Below are positions 1 to 12,204 of a stretch of DNA of 60,000 nucleotides, in pieces (the first letter of the stretch is position 1; every line of letters starts with the position of its first letter). Source of the DNA: Owenia fusiformis (Eukaryota; Annelida; Polychaeta; Sabellida; Oweniidae); the NCBI GenBank assembly GCA_903813345.2, contig CAIIXF020000004.1, positions 4,299,525 through 4,359,524 on the forward strand, read 5' to 3'. Made by a program: the position numbers and the translations under genes. Below the pieces are notes generated by a model. That model worked only from the letters and a program-made list of their open reading frames with translations, had not been told where the DNA came from and did no database searches.

Positions 1-1
1 T

Positions 2-419
2 GTTGTAAAAACCCTACAGCAAGTGGGCACCGAAGATACAAGAGGGGGAATGGTCAAAACTTTTATCAATCAATATAAAAATGAGGGCATTAGAGCATTC
101 TGGAAGGGAAATCTTATCGCATGTATCCGGGGTTTCCCATACTATGCGTTACAATTCGCCGCGTTTGAGCAGATAAAACAACAAATATCAAACGATCAAG
201 GAAAACTGTCTCCGATGGGTTCCATGTTTGCAGGGTCCATGGGTGGAGTTATTGCAGTATTAGCAACATATCCCCTAGATATGGTTAAGACACGACTTAC
301 CGCACAGCATGCAGATCTTTCGAAGGCAAAATATAAGGGAATAGCTCCTGCATTTCGTTTGATAATAAAGGAAGAGGGGGCGATGGCCCTCTATAAAGGA
401 TGCGGAACTTCAATTATAG
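2..419 (+). CDS. SLC25A43: SLC25A43-like exon (first seen)
   Basis: Open from base 2 and ending in phase 1 before the donor gtacat at 420. It carries the end of carrier repeat 1 (WKGNLIAC) and the signature of repeat 2. The GTG at 23 is an internal codon, not a start. Confidence 0.88.
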
Positions 420-3400
420 GTACATCTTGATATTATACATGAATATCAAATTTAAGGTATTTCTTGTTTTAGTTCCTATTGTTATGACCCGAGATCGCTC
501 CAGGGGAATGACTTACTAACGACATGGGCTTTCAACTAGAATAAAATAAAGCCCATGCTAACGAGCATACAGGTAGTATAACAAGCCAGATACAGAAAAT
601 GAAAGACAGCATGCTAAATGCAATGCCCTGTGTGGGAATTGAACCCTGGACCCTTAGAACGAAAGACTAATGCCCCTCCAATTGGGCTATAAAAGCTTAA
701 GCCACTACTACAGCTGGGCTGTAGTAAGAACTTGTTACACTTTCAATTTCAGTACTGTACACCCCCAAATACTCTCTGCCAATTTTTGTTCTGATTTGAC
801 AAATATTCATGTCTAATGCATGTATTGCCTCCATCATAGATTTTGGGCCCATATAAAGGTGGCAGCAGCAGTAGAATGTGGCCTGCCCTCTTTATTTAAA
901 AATACTTCCATCATCCTTTATGTAGCCCATTGCCTTTGCTTTATATTGTTCAAGTTTTAGTGATTTGACTTTTCTCGTTATCTTGCACTTATTTTTTTAT
1001 TCAGCAGTAATATTACATACATTTAATACAATATACTAAACAGCTTGATATCCTTTGGATATATAAAGCATTTAAATACAACACTTTGTTATAAAATAAT
1101 GGCTTGTTCACTTTTACTCATTTCTTTGTTTTAATTTGGGGACATATAGATGTAAATGTGCAATACATGTACAGAGGAAATACTGAATCTCCTCATCCAT
1201 TTTTTATTTGTAATAATGCCTTTATTATGTTTTTAGGTGTTATCCCATTTGCTGGTGCAACATTCATGGCGTATGTTAAAATGCCTTTACTATATTTTAG
1301 GTGTTATCCCATTTGCTGGAGCAACATTTATGGCGTATGAATTCCTTGAAAGACTGTGGCAGAAACCAAAGAATAAGATGAGCCCAATGGAGAACTTTAT
1401 AGATGGCTGTTTAGCTGGAGCATTTGCTCAAACAATATCATATCCCTTTGATACTATAAGGAAGAAACTACAGGTAAGAAGAAATAACATAGGTTTTGGG
1501 CTGATATAAAGATGGTAGCACCAGAATCCAAAATTATCTTACATAAACACAGATCAATTACCATGCCATCTTTATTTAAAAATTTACCTTAAGGCTTATA
1601 CAAACAGTGCTTTCCCATTTGTCTCTTTCCTGATAACAATAAGGAATCATGCTCATTTTTATTGTCCAGGCACGAAGCAAGTACATTAATGGTGGAAAGA
1701 CTGATGTAAAACCATGCACATTGTGATATTCCAGGCTCAAAGCAAGTACATTGCTGGTTGAGGGACTTATATAAAACCATGCACATTGTTATATTCCAGG
1801 CTCAAAGCAAGTACATTGCTGGTGAAGGGACTGATATAAAACCATGCACATTGTTATATTCCAGGCTCAAAGCAAGTACATTGCTGGTGGGGGGACTTAT
1901 ATAAAACCATACACATTGTTATATTCCAGGCTCAAAGCAAGTACATTGCTGGTTGAGGGACTTATATAAAACCATACACATTGTTATATTCCAGGCTCAA
2001 AGCAAGTACATTGCTGGTGGGGGGACTGATATAAAACCATGCACATTGTTATATTCCAAGTACATTGCTGATGGAGGGACTGGTATAATACCATACACAT
2101 TGTTATATTCCAGGCTCAAAGCAAGTACATTGCTGGTTGAGGGACTTATATAAAACCATACACATTGTTATATTCCAGGCTCAAAGCAAGTACATTGCTG
2201 GTGGAAAGACTGATATAAAACCATGCACATTGTTATATTCCAGGCTCAGAGCAAGTACATTGCTGGTGGAGGGACTGATATAAAGCCATGTACATTGTTA
2301 TATTCCAGGCTCAAAGCAAGAACATTGCTGGTGGAGGGACTGATATAAAACCATGTACATTGTTATATTCCAGGCTCAAAGCAAGTACATTGCTGGTGGA
2401 GGGACTGATATAAAACCATGCACATTGTTATATTCCAGGCTCAAAGCAAGTACATTGCTGGTGGAGGGACTGATATAAAACCATGCACATTGTTATATTC
2501 CAGGCTCAAAGCAAGTACATTGCTGGTGGAGGGACTGATATAAAACCATGCACATTGTTATATTCCAGGCTCAGAGCAAGAACATTGCTGGTGGAAAGAC
2601 TGATATAAAACCATGCACATTGTTATATTCCAGGCTCAAAGCAAGTACATTGCTGATGGAGGAACTGATATAAAACCATACACATTGTTATATTCCAGGC
2701 TCAAAGCAAGTACATTGCTGATGGAGGGACTGATATAAAACCATACACATTGTTATATTCCAGGCTCAAAGCAAGTACATTGCTGATGGAGGGACTGATA
2801 AAAAACCATACACATTGTTATATTCCAGGCTTAAAGCAAGTACATTGCTGGTGGAGGGACTGATAAAAAACCATACACATTGTTATATTCCAGGCTCAAA
2901 GCAAGTACATTGCTGGTGGAGAGACTGATATAAAAACATGCACATTGTTTTATTTTAAGCTCAAAGCAAGTACATTGCTGATGCAGGCCTGTCAACTGTC
3001 CCGCAATTTGCGTATTTGTCACGCATTTGCTGAAGAATATGAAGTCACGCCAGTTATTTTTGCGTGACAGAAAATGTCACGCAAATACGCATTTTACCTG
3101 GTAATTGTCAAGCAAAAATCTTTCTGTAGAAAAATTTCCAAAAAAGATCGTCTACACAGCAAAAATACGAACGCCGGAAAAAAATGTACGCATTTAGTTC
3201 GGTCTTTTCACGCGAATTACGTATATGTCACGCATTCCGTTCGAAATTTTTCGAGGATAGGTATTCTGGCCATATCCAGCTCCTGATCATCCAGTATTTG
3301 TTTTATTATGCACCTCCCAATCAAAGTTAAGTGGAGTACTAAAATACAGGCTTAAACAGTCGTTTAGTTGACATTATTTTGACATTTATTTATTTTTTCT

Positions 3401-6400
3401 TTCAAAACTCAGACGACTTCCGGCCAGTTTATTCGCTACACTGGATGAAAATATTTGCCCCGGGAATTTAATTTTTTTTTATTCGAGACGTTCTTGCAGA
3501 ATTATATGTAACTTTTGAATGATAAGGGTGATTGTGATTGATTAAGTGCATTTTTTTCTTCTATTTTCCGCCAGTTTCAGATTTAAGCTTTAAGTAGTAC
3601 TCCAGTTATTAAGAAATAAAACTCTGAAGTGGGAATGTTGCAAAAACATTGAAAAAAATATCCAACCCTTTTTCTCGAAAGGCTCAGATATTAAAAAGAT
3701 ATCCGGCAGTTTTCAGAAAAGAGCAGAGTATTGCCAAATTACAAGCAACTAAGAACCAATCAGATTTGAGTATTTTAATGAGGTGCATAATAAAAAACCA
3801 TTCACATTGTAATATTCCAGGCTCAGAGCAAGTAATTGCTGGTGGCGGGACTGATATGAAACCATGCACATTGTTATATTCCAGGCTCAAAGCAAGTACA
3901 TTGCTGGTGGAAAGACTGATATAAAACCATGCACATTGTTATATTCCAGGCTCAAAGCAAGAACATTGCTGGTGGAGGGACTGATATCAAACCATGTACA
4001 TTGTTATATTCCAGGCTCAAAGCAAGTACATTGCTGATGGAGGGACTGATATAAAACCATACACATTGTTATATTCCAGGCTCAGAGCAAGTACATTGCT
4101 GGTGGAGGGACTGATATAAAACCATGCACATTGTTATATTCCAGGCTCAGAGCAAGTACATTGCTGGTGGAGGGACTGATATAAAACCATGCACATTGTT
4201 ATATTACAGGCTCAGAGCAAGTACATTGTTGGTGGGGGGACTGATATAAAACCATGCACATTGTTATATTCCAGGCTCAGAGCAAGTACATTGCTGGTGG
4301 AGGGACTGATATGAAACCATGCACATTGTTATATTACAGGCTCAGAGCAAGTACATTGCTGGTGGAGGGACTGATATAAAACCATGCACATTGTTATATT
4401 ACAGGCTCAGAGCAAGTACATTGCTGGTGGAGGGACTGATATAAAACCATGCACATTGTTATATTACAGGCTCAGAGCAAGTACATTGTTGGTGGAGGGA
4501 CTGATATAAAACCATGCACATTGTTATATTCCAGGCTCAAAGCAAGTACATTGCTGGTGGAGGGACTGATATAAAACCATGCACATTGTTATATTCCAGG
4601 TTCATAGCAAGTACATTGCTGGTGGAAAGACTGATATAAAACCATGCACATTGTTATATTACAGGCTCAGAGCAAGTACATTGCTGGTGGAGGGACTGAT
4701 ATAAAACCATGCACATTGTTATATTCCAGGCTCAAAGCAAGTACATTGCTGGTGGAGGGACTGATATAAAACCATGCACATTGTTATATTACAGGCTCAG
4801 AGCAAGTACATTGTTGGTGGAGGGACTGATATAAAACCATGCACATTGTTATATTCCAGGCTCAAAGCAAGTACATTGCTGGTGGAAAGACTGATATAAA
4901 ACCATGCACATTGTTATATTCCAGGCTCAGAGCAAGTACATTGCTGGTGGAGGGACTGATATAAAACCATGCACATTGTTATATTCCAGGCTCAAAGCAA
5001 GTACATTGCTGGTGGACAGACTGATATAAAACCATGCACATTGTTATATTCCAGGCTCAAAGCAAGTACATTGCTGTTGGACGGACTGATATAAAACCAT
5101 GCACATTGTTATATTCCAGGCTCAGAGCAAGTACATTGCTGGTGGAAAGACTGATATAAAACCATGCACATTGTTATATTCCAGGCTCAGAGCAAGTACA
5201 TTGCTGGTGGAGGGACTGATATAAAACCATGCACATTGTTATATTACAGGCTCAGAGCAAGTACATTGCTGGTGGAGGGACTGATATAAAACCATGCACA
5301 TTGTTATATTCCAGGCTCAAAGCAAGTACATTGCTGGTGGAGGGACTGATATAAAACCATGCACATTGTTATATTCCAGGCTCAGAGCAAGTACATTGCT
5401 GGTGGAGGGACTGATATAAAACCATGCACATTGTTATATTACAGGCTCAGAGCAAGTACATTGCTGGTGGAGGGACTGATATAAAACCATGCACATTGTT
5501 ATATTACAGGCTCAGAGCAAGTACATTGCTGGTGGAGGGACTGATATAAAACCATGCACATTGTTATATTACAGGCTCAGAGCAAGTACATTGCTGGTGG
5601 AGGGACTGATATAAAACCATGCACATTGTTATATTCCAGGCTCAAAGCAAGTACATTGCTGGTGGAGGGACTGATATAAAACCATGCACATTGTTATATT
5701 CCAGGCTCAAAGCAAGTACATTGCTGGTGGAGGGACTGATATAAAACCATGCACATTGTTATATTCCAGGCTCAAAGCAAGTACATTGCTGGTGGAGGGA
5801 CTGATATAAAACCATGCACATTGTTATTTTACAGGCTCAGAGCAAGTACATTGCTGGTGGAGGGACTGATATAAAACCATGCACATTGTTATATTACAGG
5901 CTCAGAGCAAGTACATTGCTGGTGGAGGGACTGATATAAAACCATGCACATTGTTATATTCCAGGCTCAAAGCAAGTACATTGCTGGTGGAGGGACTGAT
6001 ATAAAACCATGCACATTGTTATATTCCAGGCTCAAAGCAAGTACATTGCTGGTGGAGGGACTTATATAAAACCATGCACATTGTTATATTCCAGGCTCAA
6101 AGCAAGTACATTGCTGGTGGAGGGACTGATATAAAACCATGCACATTGTTATATTCCAGGCTCAAAGCAAGTACATTGTTGGTGGAGGGACTTATATAAA
6201 ACCATGCACATTGTTATATTCCAGGCTCAAAGCAAGTACATTGCTGGTGGAGGGACTGATATAAAACCATGCACATTGTTATATTCCAGGCTCAAAGCAA
6301 GTACATTGTTGGTGGAGGGACTTATATAAAACCATGCACATTGTTATATTCCAGGCTCAAAGCAAGTACATTGCTGGTGGAGGAACTGATGTTGAGTTCT

Positions 6401-6877
6401 CTGGAATGTTGGATGGGTTCATACAGACTGTTAGAACTAAGGGTGTCTTTGGACTTTGGACTGGCACTACTGCTAATTTGATCAAGGTACATATGCTTAT
6501 TTGTTTATTCATTATTTCTTTCATTTGTTTGTTTGTTTGTTTGTGAAGAATGAAGTTTGTGATGAAAGTTCACAAGTTAATATATCATACATTGTCTTCT
6601 GGCAGGCACTTTGCAATTAGCATTAGGATCTTTGGTTACATTGCATTATATTCAACTTAAAAAGTTTATAATCCTTTTCCAGGTGATGCCCTATGCTGGT
6701 ATAATGTTCATGTCATTTGAAGCAACAAAACGGTTCTTCCTATACCAGAATGGGTTCACCACGAGTCCCTTTAAAGACACTCCAAGGCTTGATGTAGATC
6801 AAACATGGAGTCAAGAGGAGCTTCACGACATATTGGAGATTCGTCAATTCTTGCATGGGTATCACCATCATCATTAA
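2..6877 (+). CDS. SLC25A43: Mitochondrial carrier, SLC25A43-like (spliced, 5' partial)
   Basis: Spliced gene read from exons 2-419, 1301-1473, 6355-6486 and 6683-6877 (stop TAA). It gives about 305 residues of a six-helix inner-mitochondrial-membrane carrier; the N-terminal exon with the first signature lies off the left edge. Two PX[DE]XX[KR] carrier signatures are visible: YPLDMVK (269-289) and YPFDTIR (exon 2). The assignment comes from colinear resemblance, as I recall the human protein, to SLC25A43: WKGN near the start, DVxFSG then GLWxGxTANLxK, PYxGIMF, FLYQNG, and a VDQ..SQEEL tail. Splice phases (1, 0, 0) join cleanly with GT-AG borders. The transported substrate of this carrier is not established. 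Intron 3 is swollen by a splice-site-containing satellite, which could depress or complicate splicing. Family assignment is very secure, orthology fairly secure. Confidence 0.88.
523..557. repeat. Small hairpin, catgggcttt...aaagcccatg
   Basis: Inverted repeat with a short loop in intron 1. A sister hairpin with the same arms lies at 31420-31448 in an intron of the adhesion GPCR, and a related half-site is at 31918-31937. Likely a tiny dispersed element. Confidence 0.5.
630..700 (-). mobile_element. tRNA-derived SINE head
   Basis: On the minus strand, TAGCCCAATTGG (RNA polymerase III A box, at 678-689) is followed by GGTTCAATTCC (B box, at 635-645) with tRNA-like spacing. The acceptor stem does not close into a proper tRNA cloverleaf, so I call a SINE rather than a tRNA gene. 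The 3' body probably runs towards 520. Confidence 0.6.
834..905. repeat. Short dispersed direct repeat (copy 1)
   Basis: Begins gattttgggcccatataaag and ends tctttatttaaaaat. A longer copy with the same ends lies at about 1489-1588, in the next intron of the same gene. Confidence 0.45.
1213..1340 (+). repeat. 64-bp tandem duplication of a 3' splice site and exon start
   Basis: Two adjacent copies with acceptors ending at 1236 and 1300. Each is followed by gtgttatcccatttgctgg and 'gcaacatt.atggcgtatg'. Copies differ at only a few bases. Confidence 0.9.
1301..1473 (+). CDS. SLC25A43: SLC25A43-like exon 2
   Basis: The acceptor tatattttag precedes base 1301, and the donor gtaagaag starts at 1474. 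Two bases complete the phase-1 codon, then VIPFAGATFMAY and the third-repeat signature YPFDTIRKKLQ follow. The acceptor and first 39 nt are duplicated 64 bp upstream (1237-1275). Using that upstream acceptor would shift the frame and stop at 1340, so 1301 is the productive start. Confidence 0.85.
1670..2983 (+). repeat. 65-bp splice-acceptor satellite, block 1
   Basis: About 20 tandem units of 65 bp, each starting gctcaaagcaagtacattgc and ending tgttatattccag. The unit is the start of exon 3 plus its 3' splice site. The first unit (1670) is most diverged. One unit near 2057 has lost about 10 bp including its AG. A block of gatgg variants occurs at 2650-2830. Confidence 0.95.
2984..3780. mobile_element. 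Unidentified ~797-bp insertion inside the satellite
   Basis: Interrupts one 65-bp unit: the unit stops after gctgatg (2983) and resumes with atgagg (3778), so ATG is duplicated at the borders. The left part has several gtcacgca motifs in both orientations. No coding similarity or clear TIR was seen. Confidence 0.5.
3781..6354 (+). repeat. 65-bp splice-acceptor satellite, block 2
   Basis: About 39 units, very homogeneous, in strict 65-bp register. Two unit types alternate in runs: tattccag|gctcaaagc and tattacag|gctcagagc, which points to recent multi-unit duplications. Every unit keeps a YAG acceptor. The array ends by becoming exon 3 at 6355. Confidence 0.95.
6355..6486 (+). CDS. SLC25A43: SLC25A43-like exon 3
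   Basis: 44 codons, phase 0 at both ends, beginning AQSKYIAGGGTDVEFSG and ending TANLIK before gtacat. The acceptor (tgttatattccag) and first ~33 nt are identical in sense to the last unit of the upstream 65-bp array. Only this last acceptor leads in frame into the rest of the carrier. Confidence 0.87.
6683..6877 (+). CDS. SLC25A43: SLC25A43-like terminal exon
   Basis: Follows the acceptor ccttttccag, encodes the sixth helix region (VMPYAGIMFMSFE), FLYQNG and a VDQTWSQEEL tail, and ends with a histidine run (YHHHH) and TAA. Confidence 0.87.
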   Translation: MMPYAGIMFMSFEATKRFFLYQNGFTTSPFKDTPRLDVDQTWSQEELHDILEIRQFLHGYHHHH

Positions 6878-8874
6878 TAGTATTTATCTCATCATTTTCG
6901 ACATCATTTGATGGGAGAATATTGAGGTCTGCTTTAATGTGATTGGAACATGGAGAAATTTTATGATTTGGAAATGGAGATACACATGTACATATATGGA
7001 TAGTGCCATCATCATAAATAGCATTTATCTCGCAGCTTTAACATCGTTTGATGAAGATAACATAGAATTGGCAACTTGTGTGTTTTAAAGAGGTCTGCTC
7101 CAATGTAATTCGAACATGAAGGAGTATTATTAAACAGGAGTTGGATATACAGATTCTACATGGATACCACTATCATTGAATTGAATTATATTGTACCCAG
7201 CTGAGATTTCAAAAAATCATGATAAATAGGAAAGTTTGACCAGTTGAAGTCTTGCATCGAATTCCTGGATCTTATCTACTCCATCTCATGTGAAGGGGAG
7301 GTGTATGAGGGTAGGTCACAGGGGCTTGAAACAAGACTACACATGGACCTGTTCACATAGCCCTGTTCACAATTCACATAGCCCTTTCACAGAGCAGTGG
7401 ATAATTACACTTGCATTAAAGGGGCAACAAAGACCAGAGACGGTTTGAGATTAATTTTTTAATAACAGTTACAACTTTATTTTAGGATAATCCTTTGTTT
7501 TTTGGCACAAACTAATTGAAAAAGCTGTCTGTTCTATTTCAATTCTAATCAGTTCAGATATTTCTACATCTTCAATAACATCCATATTTATTTGATCGTT
7601 ATTTTGATCGTTATTCTTTTACGGAAAATAAAAGGGTTATAAAATAAACAATAATAATATACTCTGTAGTCTTTGCTGCCACTTTAATGAATCTATGTTT
7701 TTTGATAATCAAACTTTTTTGATGATCAAACAATCAGCATTCGTATCAATTGATAATATTCAAGGTTTGATGAAAGGATTTGAATATAGATTTATATATA
7801 TTATGCAACATTAATATAATAGATCTTTCCAAAGACCTGCCATCTTTATTGTTGGAAGATCAAAATGAACTGTTTTTTGGACGGATTTAGTGACGTCACA
7901 GGTCATCATTTTCTTCAATTTTTAATTGGAACATTTCTACTTGTGACTGGCAAATATAGTACAGTTTCTGCACCCAGCAAAAGATGGCACTGTATTGGGA
8001 AGATTTATTCTAAGAAATTACTTTTATTAATTATCATTCAATAATGCACAAATCAGCAATAGGGTAGTCACATATTCAGGTTTATATGCAAATTTTACTT
8101 ACAACGATCCTTTTGCTCATAATATATGAATGTACTCTATTTTAAAATCAAGCATTTTGCATTTAAAGGGAAAATCAATCTTAGAGAACAACATATTTTG
8201 ATTTTTTAGGCTCATAAAATATTAGAGATCATCCTACCCACCCCAGGGTAGATATATTATATTACCCTCGAGATAATCCGAATATCCTGAACCTCATATA
8301 GGATAATCTCCATTTACAGACCTGCTTTATACGAGTATGTACCTCAAACATGTCCAAATATGGGATAAATGAAAATATGCCACCCTGGATCGCATCTGAC
8401 AGATCCTCGCTGTTTTATACAAATGAATAAATGTAATTGTCAATATATTACATGTTAATTTTAAATCATGAATGACTCAGGACTGTTATTGCAATGCTAT
8501 ATACAAATATATGAATTACAAACATAGGAGCTTTAATGAAGTTGAATAAGAGGGGGAAACACCCAAGAGCTCAAAGATGACTCTGAGGTTTCCCCTCCTC
8601 TTAGTTGTATTCTAAATAATATTATCTACAATGAACTACTTAATAAAAGCTTGTATAGAGCTACATGTATATAGGACATTTATTTAAGTAATATTATGTA
8701 CAAATACTATGACAATGAACCTTATGTATAATTTACCTCATAAACAGAAATTGGTGCTCTCTTTGGTACATATTTCAATAATTTGAATATGAATTTAAAA
8801 TTATATGAGCTTGTGTTTGAGATTTAATAACATAAGTGTCACATAATTACTGTGTAAGTGGCATTTCCTTATTT
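6878..8874. other. 3' flank of the carrier gene; no gene seen
   Basis: AT-rich and non-coding in all frames. It holds the 3' UTR and intergenic DNA. Two short direct copies of 'atcaccatcatcattaatagtatttatctc'-like sequence (about 6860 and 7005) follow the stop codon. The hairpin at 8547-8603 has arms taagagggggaaac / gtttcccctcctctta. Confidence 0.6.
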
Positions 8875-8877
8875 TAG

Positions 8878-8996
8878 TTTTCCTAATCACAAGAAATGTC
8901 CCATTAGATAACATTATGAAGATAATATTTCCAACATTTAATTTTCCGAACCTGGCAAAAATTAGGCAATATGCAAATTAATTGAATAGGCAAAAT
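8878..8996. repeat. Dispersed repeat (pair with 59885-60000)
   Basis: Shares a long near-identical stretch with the right end of the window, including acatttaattttccgaacct and 'ggcaaaaattagg'. Same orientation. Family unknown. Confidence 0.7.
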
Positions 8997-9306
8997 GACC
9001 ACTTATACGTTAATGTACATGTATTAATTCAGTAATCTAGGGAAACTATAAAATTGTTGAGGGATCCCATTTTTGGGAAAATACCTTCTTGCCGGTCAGA
9101 TACTGAAGTAAGAAGATTATTTTAAGGGTATGTGATGTAAAAAGTGCCATATTTTATTAAAAAGTGCCATATTTTACGAATACTTTGCAGCTAGTTGAAT
9201 TCAAAATCTGAGATATACTATAAGCGGTTAAAATATGCTGTGTGTTAGACTATTATGTGGGCAATGTTTCAATTTCAAGCAGCAAGATATTTAAAGGCTG
9301 CATGTA

Positions 9307-9490
9307 CAGTAAAACCTGTCTCACCCGAACACCACTGAGGATCACCAAAGTATCTTGGTTGGGAGGTGTTTTCTTTTCGAGGTTTTTGTGATTTTGGTAA
9401 TCTATGACACATTAAAAATGGGACTAAAAAAAGTGTTCACATTGAGAGGTGTTCAGATTAGAGAGGTGTTCAGGTGTTTGGGTTGTACTG
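9307..9490. mobile_element. MITE with CAGTAAAACC termini (Tc1/mariner-pogo type)
   Basis: Ends are CAGTAAAACCtg... and ...GGTTGTACTG, flanked by TA on both sides (TA target duplication). Inner arms repeat the theme 'gaacacc/ggtgttc'. No coding capacity. Confidence 0.65.
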
Positions 9491-9759
9491 TACAACGTAA
9501 TTCAGCTCAATTTCACTGAAGTGAAAATGGAAATTATAGCATTACCTCGGTTTCGAGAACAGATTTTATTTTTCACATTAAGTTTTCAAATCTTTAAATG
9601 TTTTTGAGTGCTTGTAAAGAACTGAAAAAGATAAGTGATGGAAGAATACATGTAAACAATTTGTTATGAATTTGTTTATAAATAGCCCAAGTAGGCAAAT
9701 GCATAATTTTCAATAAACGCTTAAAAACAATTAACATACATGTTAGGGTAACCATTATA

Positions 9760-9850
9760 CAGGGTGACACAAAGCACTACACAAAAAAAGATTCTAGAAT
9801 AATCCATCATAAATTAGAAGTGAAGGGTTGGTTGTATTTTTGTGTCACTC
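9760..9850. mobile_element. Short MITE, CAGGGTGACAC termini
   Basis: About 91 bp bounded by cagggtgacacaaa and tttgtgtcactc, followed by AT repeats. Confidence 0.5.
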
Positions 9851-10474
9851 AATATATATAATTTAAGAAAATATATATATATAATTAAACATATAGATAT
9901 GTATTCAGGGCATACTTGTATTTTAGATTAGATAATATAACACAAAATATTTACGCTGATAATCTCTGATATAGTAAATAGTGAAATTTACTTGTCTAAA
10001 TGCTATTGCTTTATGATAAAAATTAAGTATGAAATAAATAAAAAATACACTACATACTAGTCCTCTTGTTTGTCTCTTATTTTATATTAGATAGATATTT
10101 GTACTTCATAAATGGAAACTGAAAAAGCTCTCTAAATATCCATTTTAAAATTCGGAACAGTTTTTGTGGACGGCGGTTGGCGTTCGGCGTCTGTAACATA
10201 TGGCGTCTGTAACAAATCAATCAATGGCAGGTGGTAACTTTGATTGGTGCAAGCTGAGATAATGGTTGTTGTTAACCCACTAGACTTTTAGTTAGAGTTG
10301 TTAGTTGGACCGTCTTTGAATTCTGTGCCTAGCGTAAATAGGGCAAATGGGAATGATAATTTCGAAAAGCAAATACTAATATTTACTAACGGAAATGTCA
10401 GAGAAATTGTATAAGATCACATTTTCCCGCCCAATCCCGCTCACGAAAATCATAACCTCCCAATCCCGCTCATG

Positions 10475-10738
10475 AAAATTGTATTCACCTCCCGGGAATC
10501 TCTGCCGACCAAGCTTCCTATTACGTTCAGTTGGGTCGATATAGCGTGAATTAATGATGTTCATTTGTGAAAAACGATATTTTCCAAACAAAAATTGAAA
10601 ATAGAGATTTTGAACTATAGGGGAATTGTAATTTCATCATCGTGCTTACACGAAAATGGTATTCACCTCCCGGGAATTTTGCCGAATAAAGGTTCATATT
10701 TCGTTCAGTTGGGTCAATATACGTAGCGTGCTATAATG
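10475..10738. repeat. Duplicated segment flanking the foldback element
   Basis: Copy A (about 10475-10610) reads tattcacctcccgggaat...gttcagttgggtc...aatgatgttcatttgtgaaaaacg. Copy B starts about 10655 with the same text and is broken at 10738 by the 3.3-kb element. It resumes at 14046 with gctataatgatgttcatttg. Copy A therefore shows what the empty site looked like. Confidence 0.8.
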
Positions 10739-11069
10739 GGTGTTCCGCCATGTCCACCAAACGCGTTATTCAGATTATAAAAAAATCGTGTGTATACACC
10801 GTATCTGACGTATCTGTGTTTGTGGCCCAGAAAAAAACAAGTAATGTGTGTATATCGGCATACTGTTATCAATCTATCGTAATCCAGTACAGCTTTAGGG
10901 ATCCAATGGGGCCCCGACCAAAGCTGAAGACTGGGGGTATGGGTCTATCGTCCAAACAAGCTCTAGCATGTAGGCTATTTCCCACCATCCATATCAACAA
11001 AACCATATGTGTGGCAAAAGTAGTAGTTGCCGTATTACACATATTGTATAGCTAGGCCTACTGTATGAT

Positions 11070-12140
11070 AGCCAATGTGCCAATGTACACGTTGGTACCT
11101 GTATGGGTGTGTGTTTCAATTCGCGTATCTAGAGTATCTGATATGTATTTCCAGAGACATATAGCCTATGGCTCTGGTATATCCCATCGTCCGTATTAAA
11201 ACCTACTATGTCGAACTTACTGTAGTTGCCGTATCTCCCATAGTTATACTGTATGCTACAGCAATGTACACGTTGGTGCCTGTGATGGGTGTATGTATAT
11301 TTCAGTTCGCGTATCTAGAGTATCTCACATGTATTTCCCATCGTCGGTCCATATCATCAAAACCTACCATGTCGAACTAAGTGTAGTTGCCGTATCTCCC
11401 CTAGTTATACTGTATGCTATTGTAAAGTACACGTTGGTACCTGAATATGGGTGTATGTGTTTCAATTCGCGTATCTAGAGTATCTCACATGTATTTCCCA
11501 TCGTCCAATATCATTAAAAACCTACCATGTCGAACTAAGTGTAGTTGCCGTATCTCCCCTAGTTATACCGTATGCTATAGTAATGTACACGTTGGTTGTT
11601 TCAATTCGCGTATCTAGAGTATCTCACATGTATTTCCCATCGTCCATATCATTAAAACCTACCATGTCGAACTAAGTGTAGTTGCCGTATCTCCCCTAGT
11701 TATACCGTATGCTATAGTAAAGTACACGTTGGTACCTATATATGGATGTATGTGTTTCAATTCGCGTATCTAGAGTATCTCACATGTATTTACCTTTTCG
11801 GTCCGTATCATCAAAACCTACCATGTCGAACTTACTGTAGTTGCCGTATCACCCATAGCTATACTGTATGCTATAGTAAAGTACACGTTGGTGCCTGTAT
11901 ATGAGAGTATGTATATTTCAGTTCGCGTATCTAGAGTATCTGGCGTGTATTTTCCATTGTCCAGTTCAACAAAAAATACTATATCCTATGATCCTATCTA
12001 ATGTAGCTGCCGTATCTTACATAGTAATGCTACTGTGTACTATAGCATATGTATCTAACATGTACATCCTATATTGTATATTATGGGTGTATTGTTCGTA
12101 TAGCGTATCTAGAGTATCTAACATGTATTTCCTACGATGG
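11070..12140 (+). repeat. 156-bp satellite, forward arm of the foldback
   Basis: About seven units built around gcgtatctagagtatctcac, tcaaaacctaccatgtcgaa and gtacacgttggtacctg. Unit length varies because the middle part is sometimes deleted (e.g. near 11600). Confidence 0.9.
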
Positions 12141-12204
12141 CATTAGCAGCAGAATTTATATGGAAAAGTGACCAATAATTACAATAATAGATTGAATAAT
12201 TATT

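Noticed and set aside
630-700. tRNA gene on the minus strand
   Set aside because: A and B boxes are present but the acceptor and anticodon stems do not pair well; better explained as a SINE.
1670-6354. CRISPR-like regular repeats
   Set aside because: No spacers: units are contiguous, and the locus is a eukaryotic intron.
6269-6481. 70-aa frame ending at 6481
   Set aside because: Exon 3 read in the wrong frame from the penultimate satellite acceptor. Useful only as evidence that upstream acceptors are unproductive.
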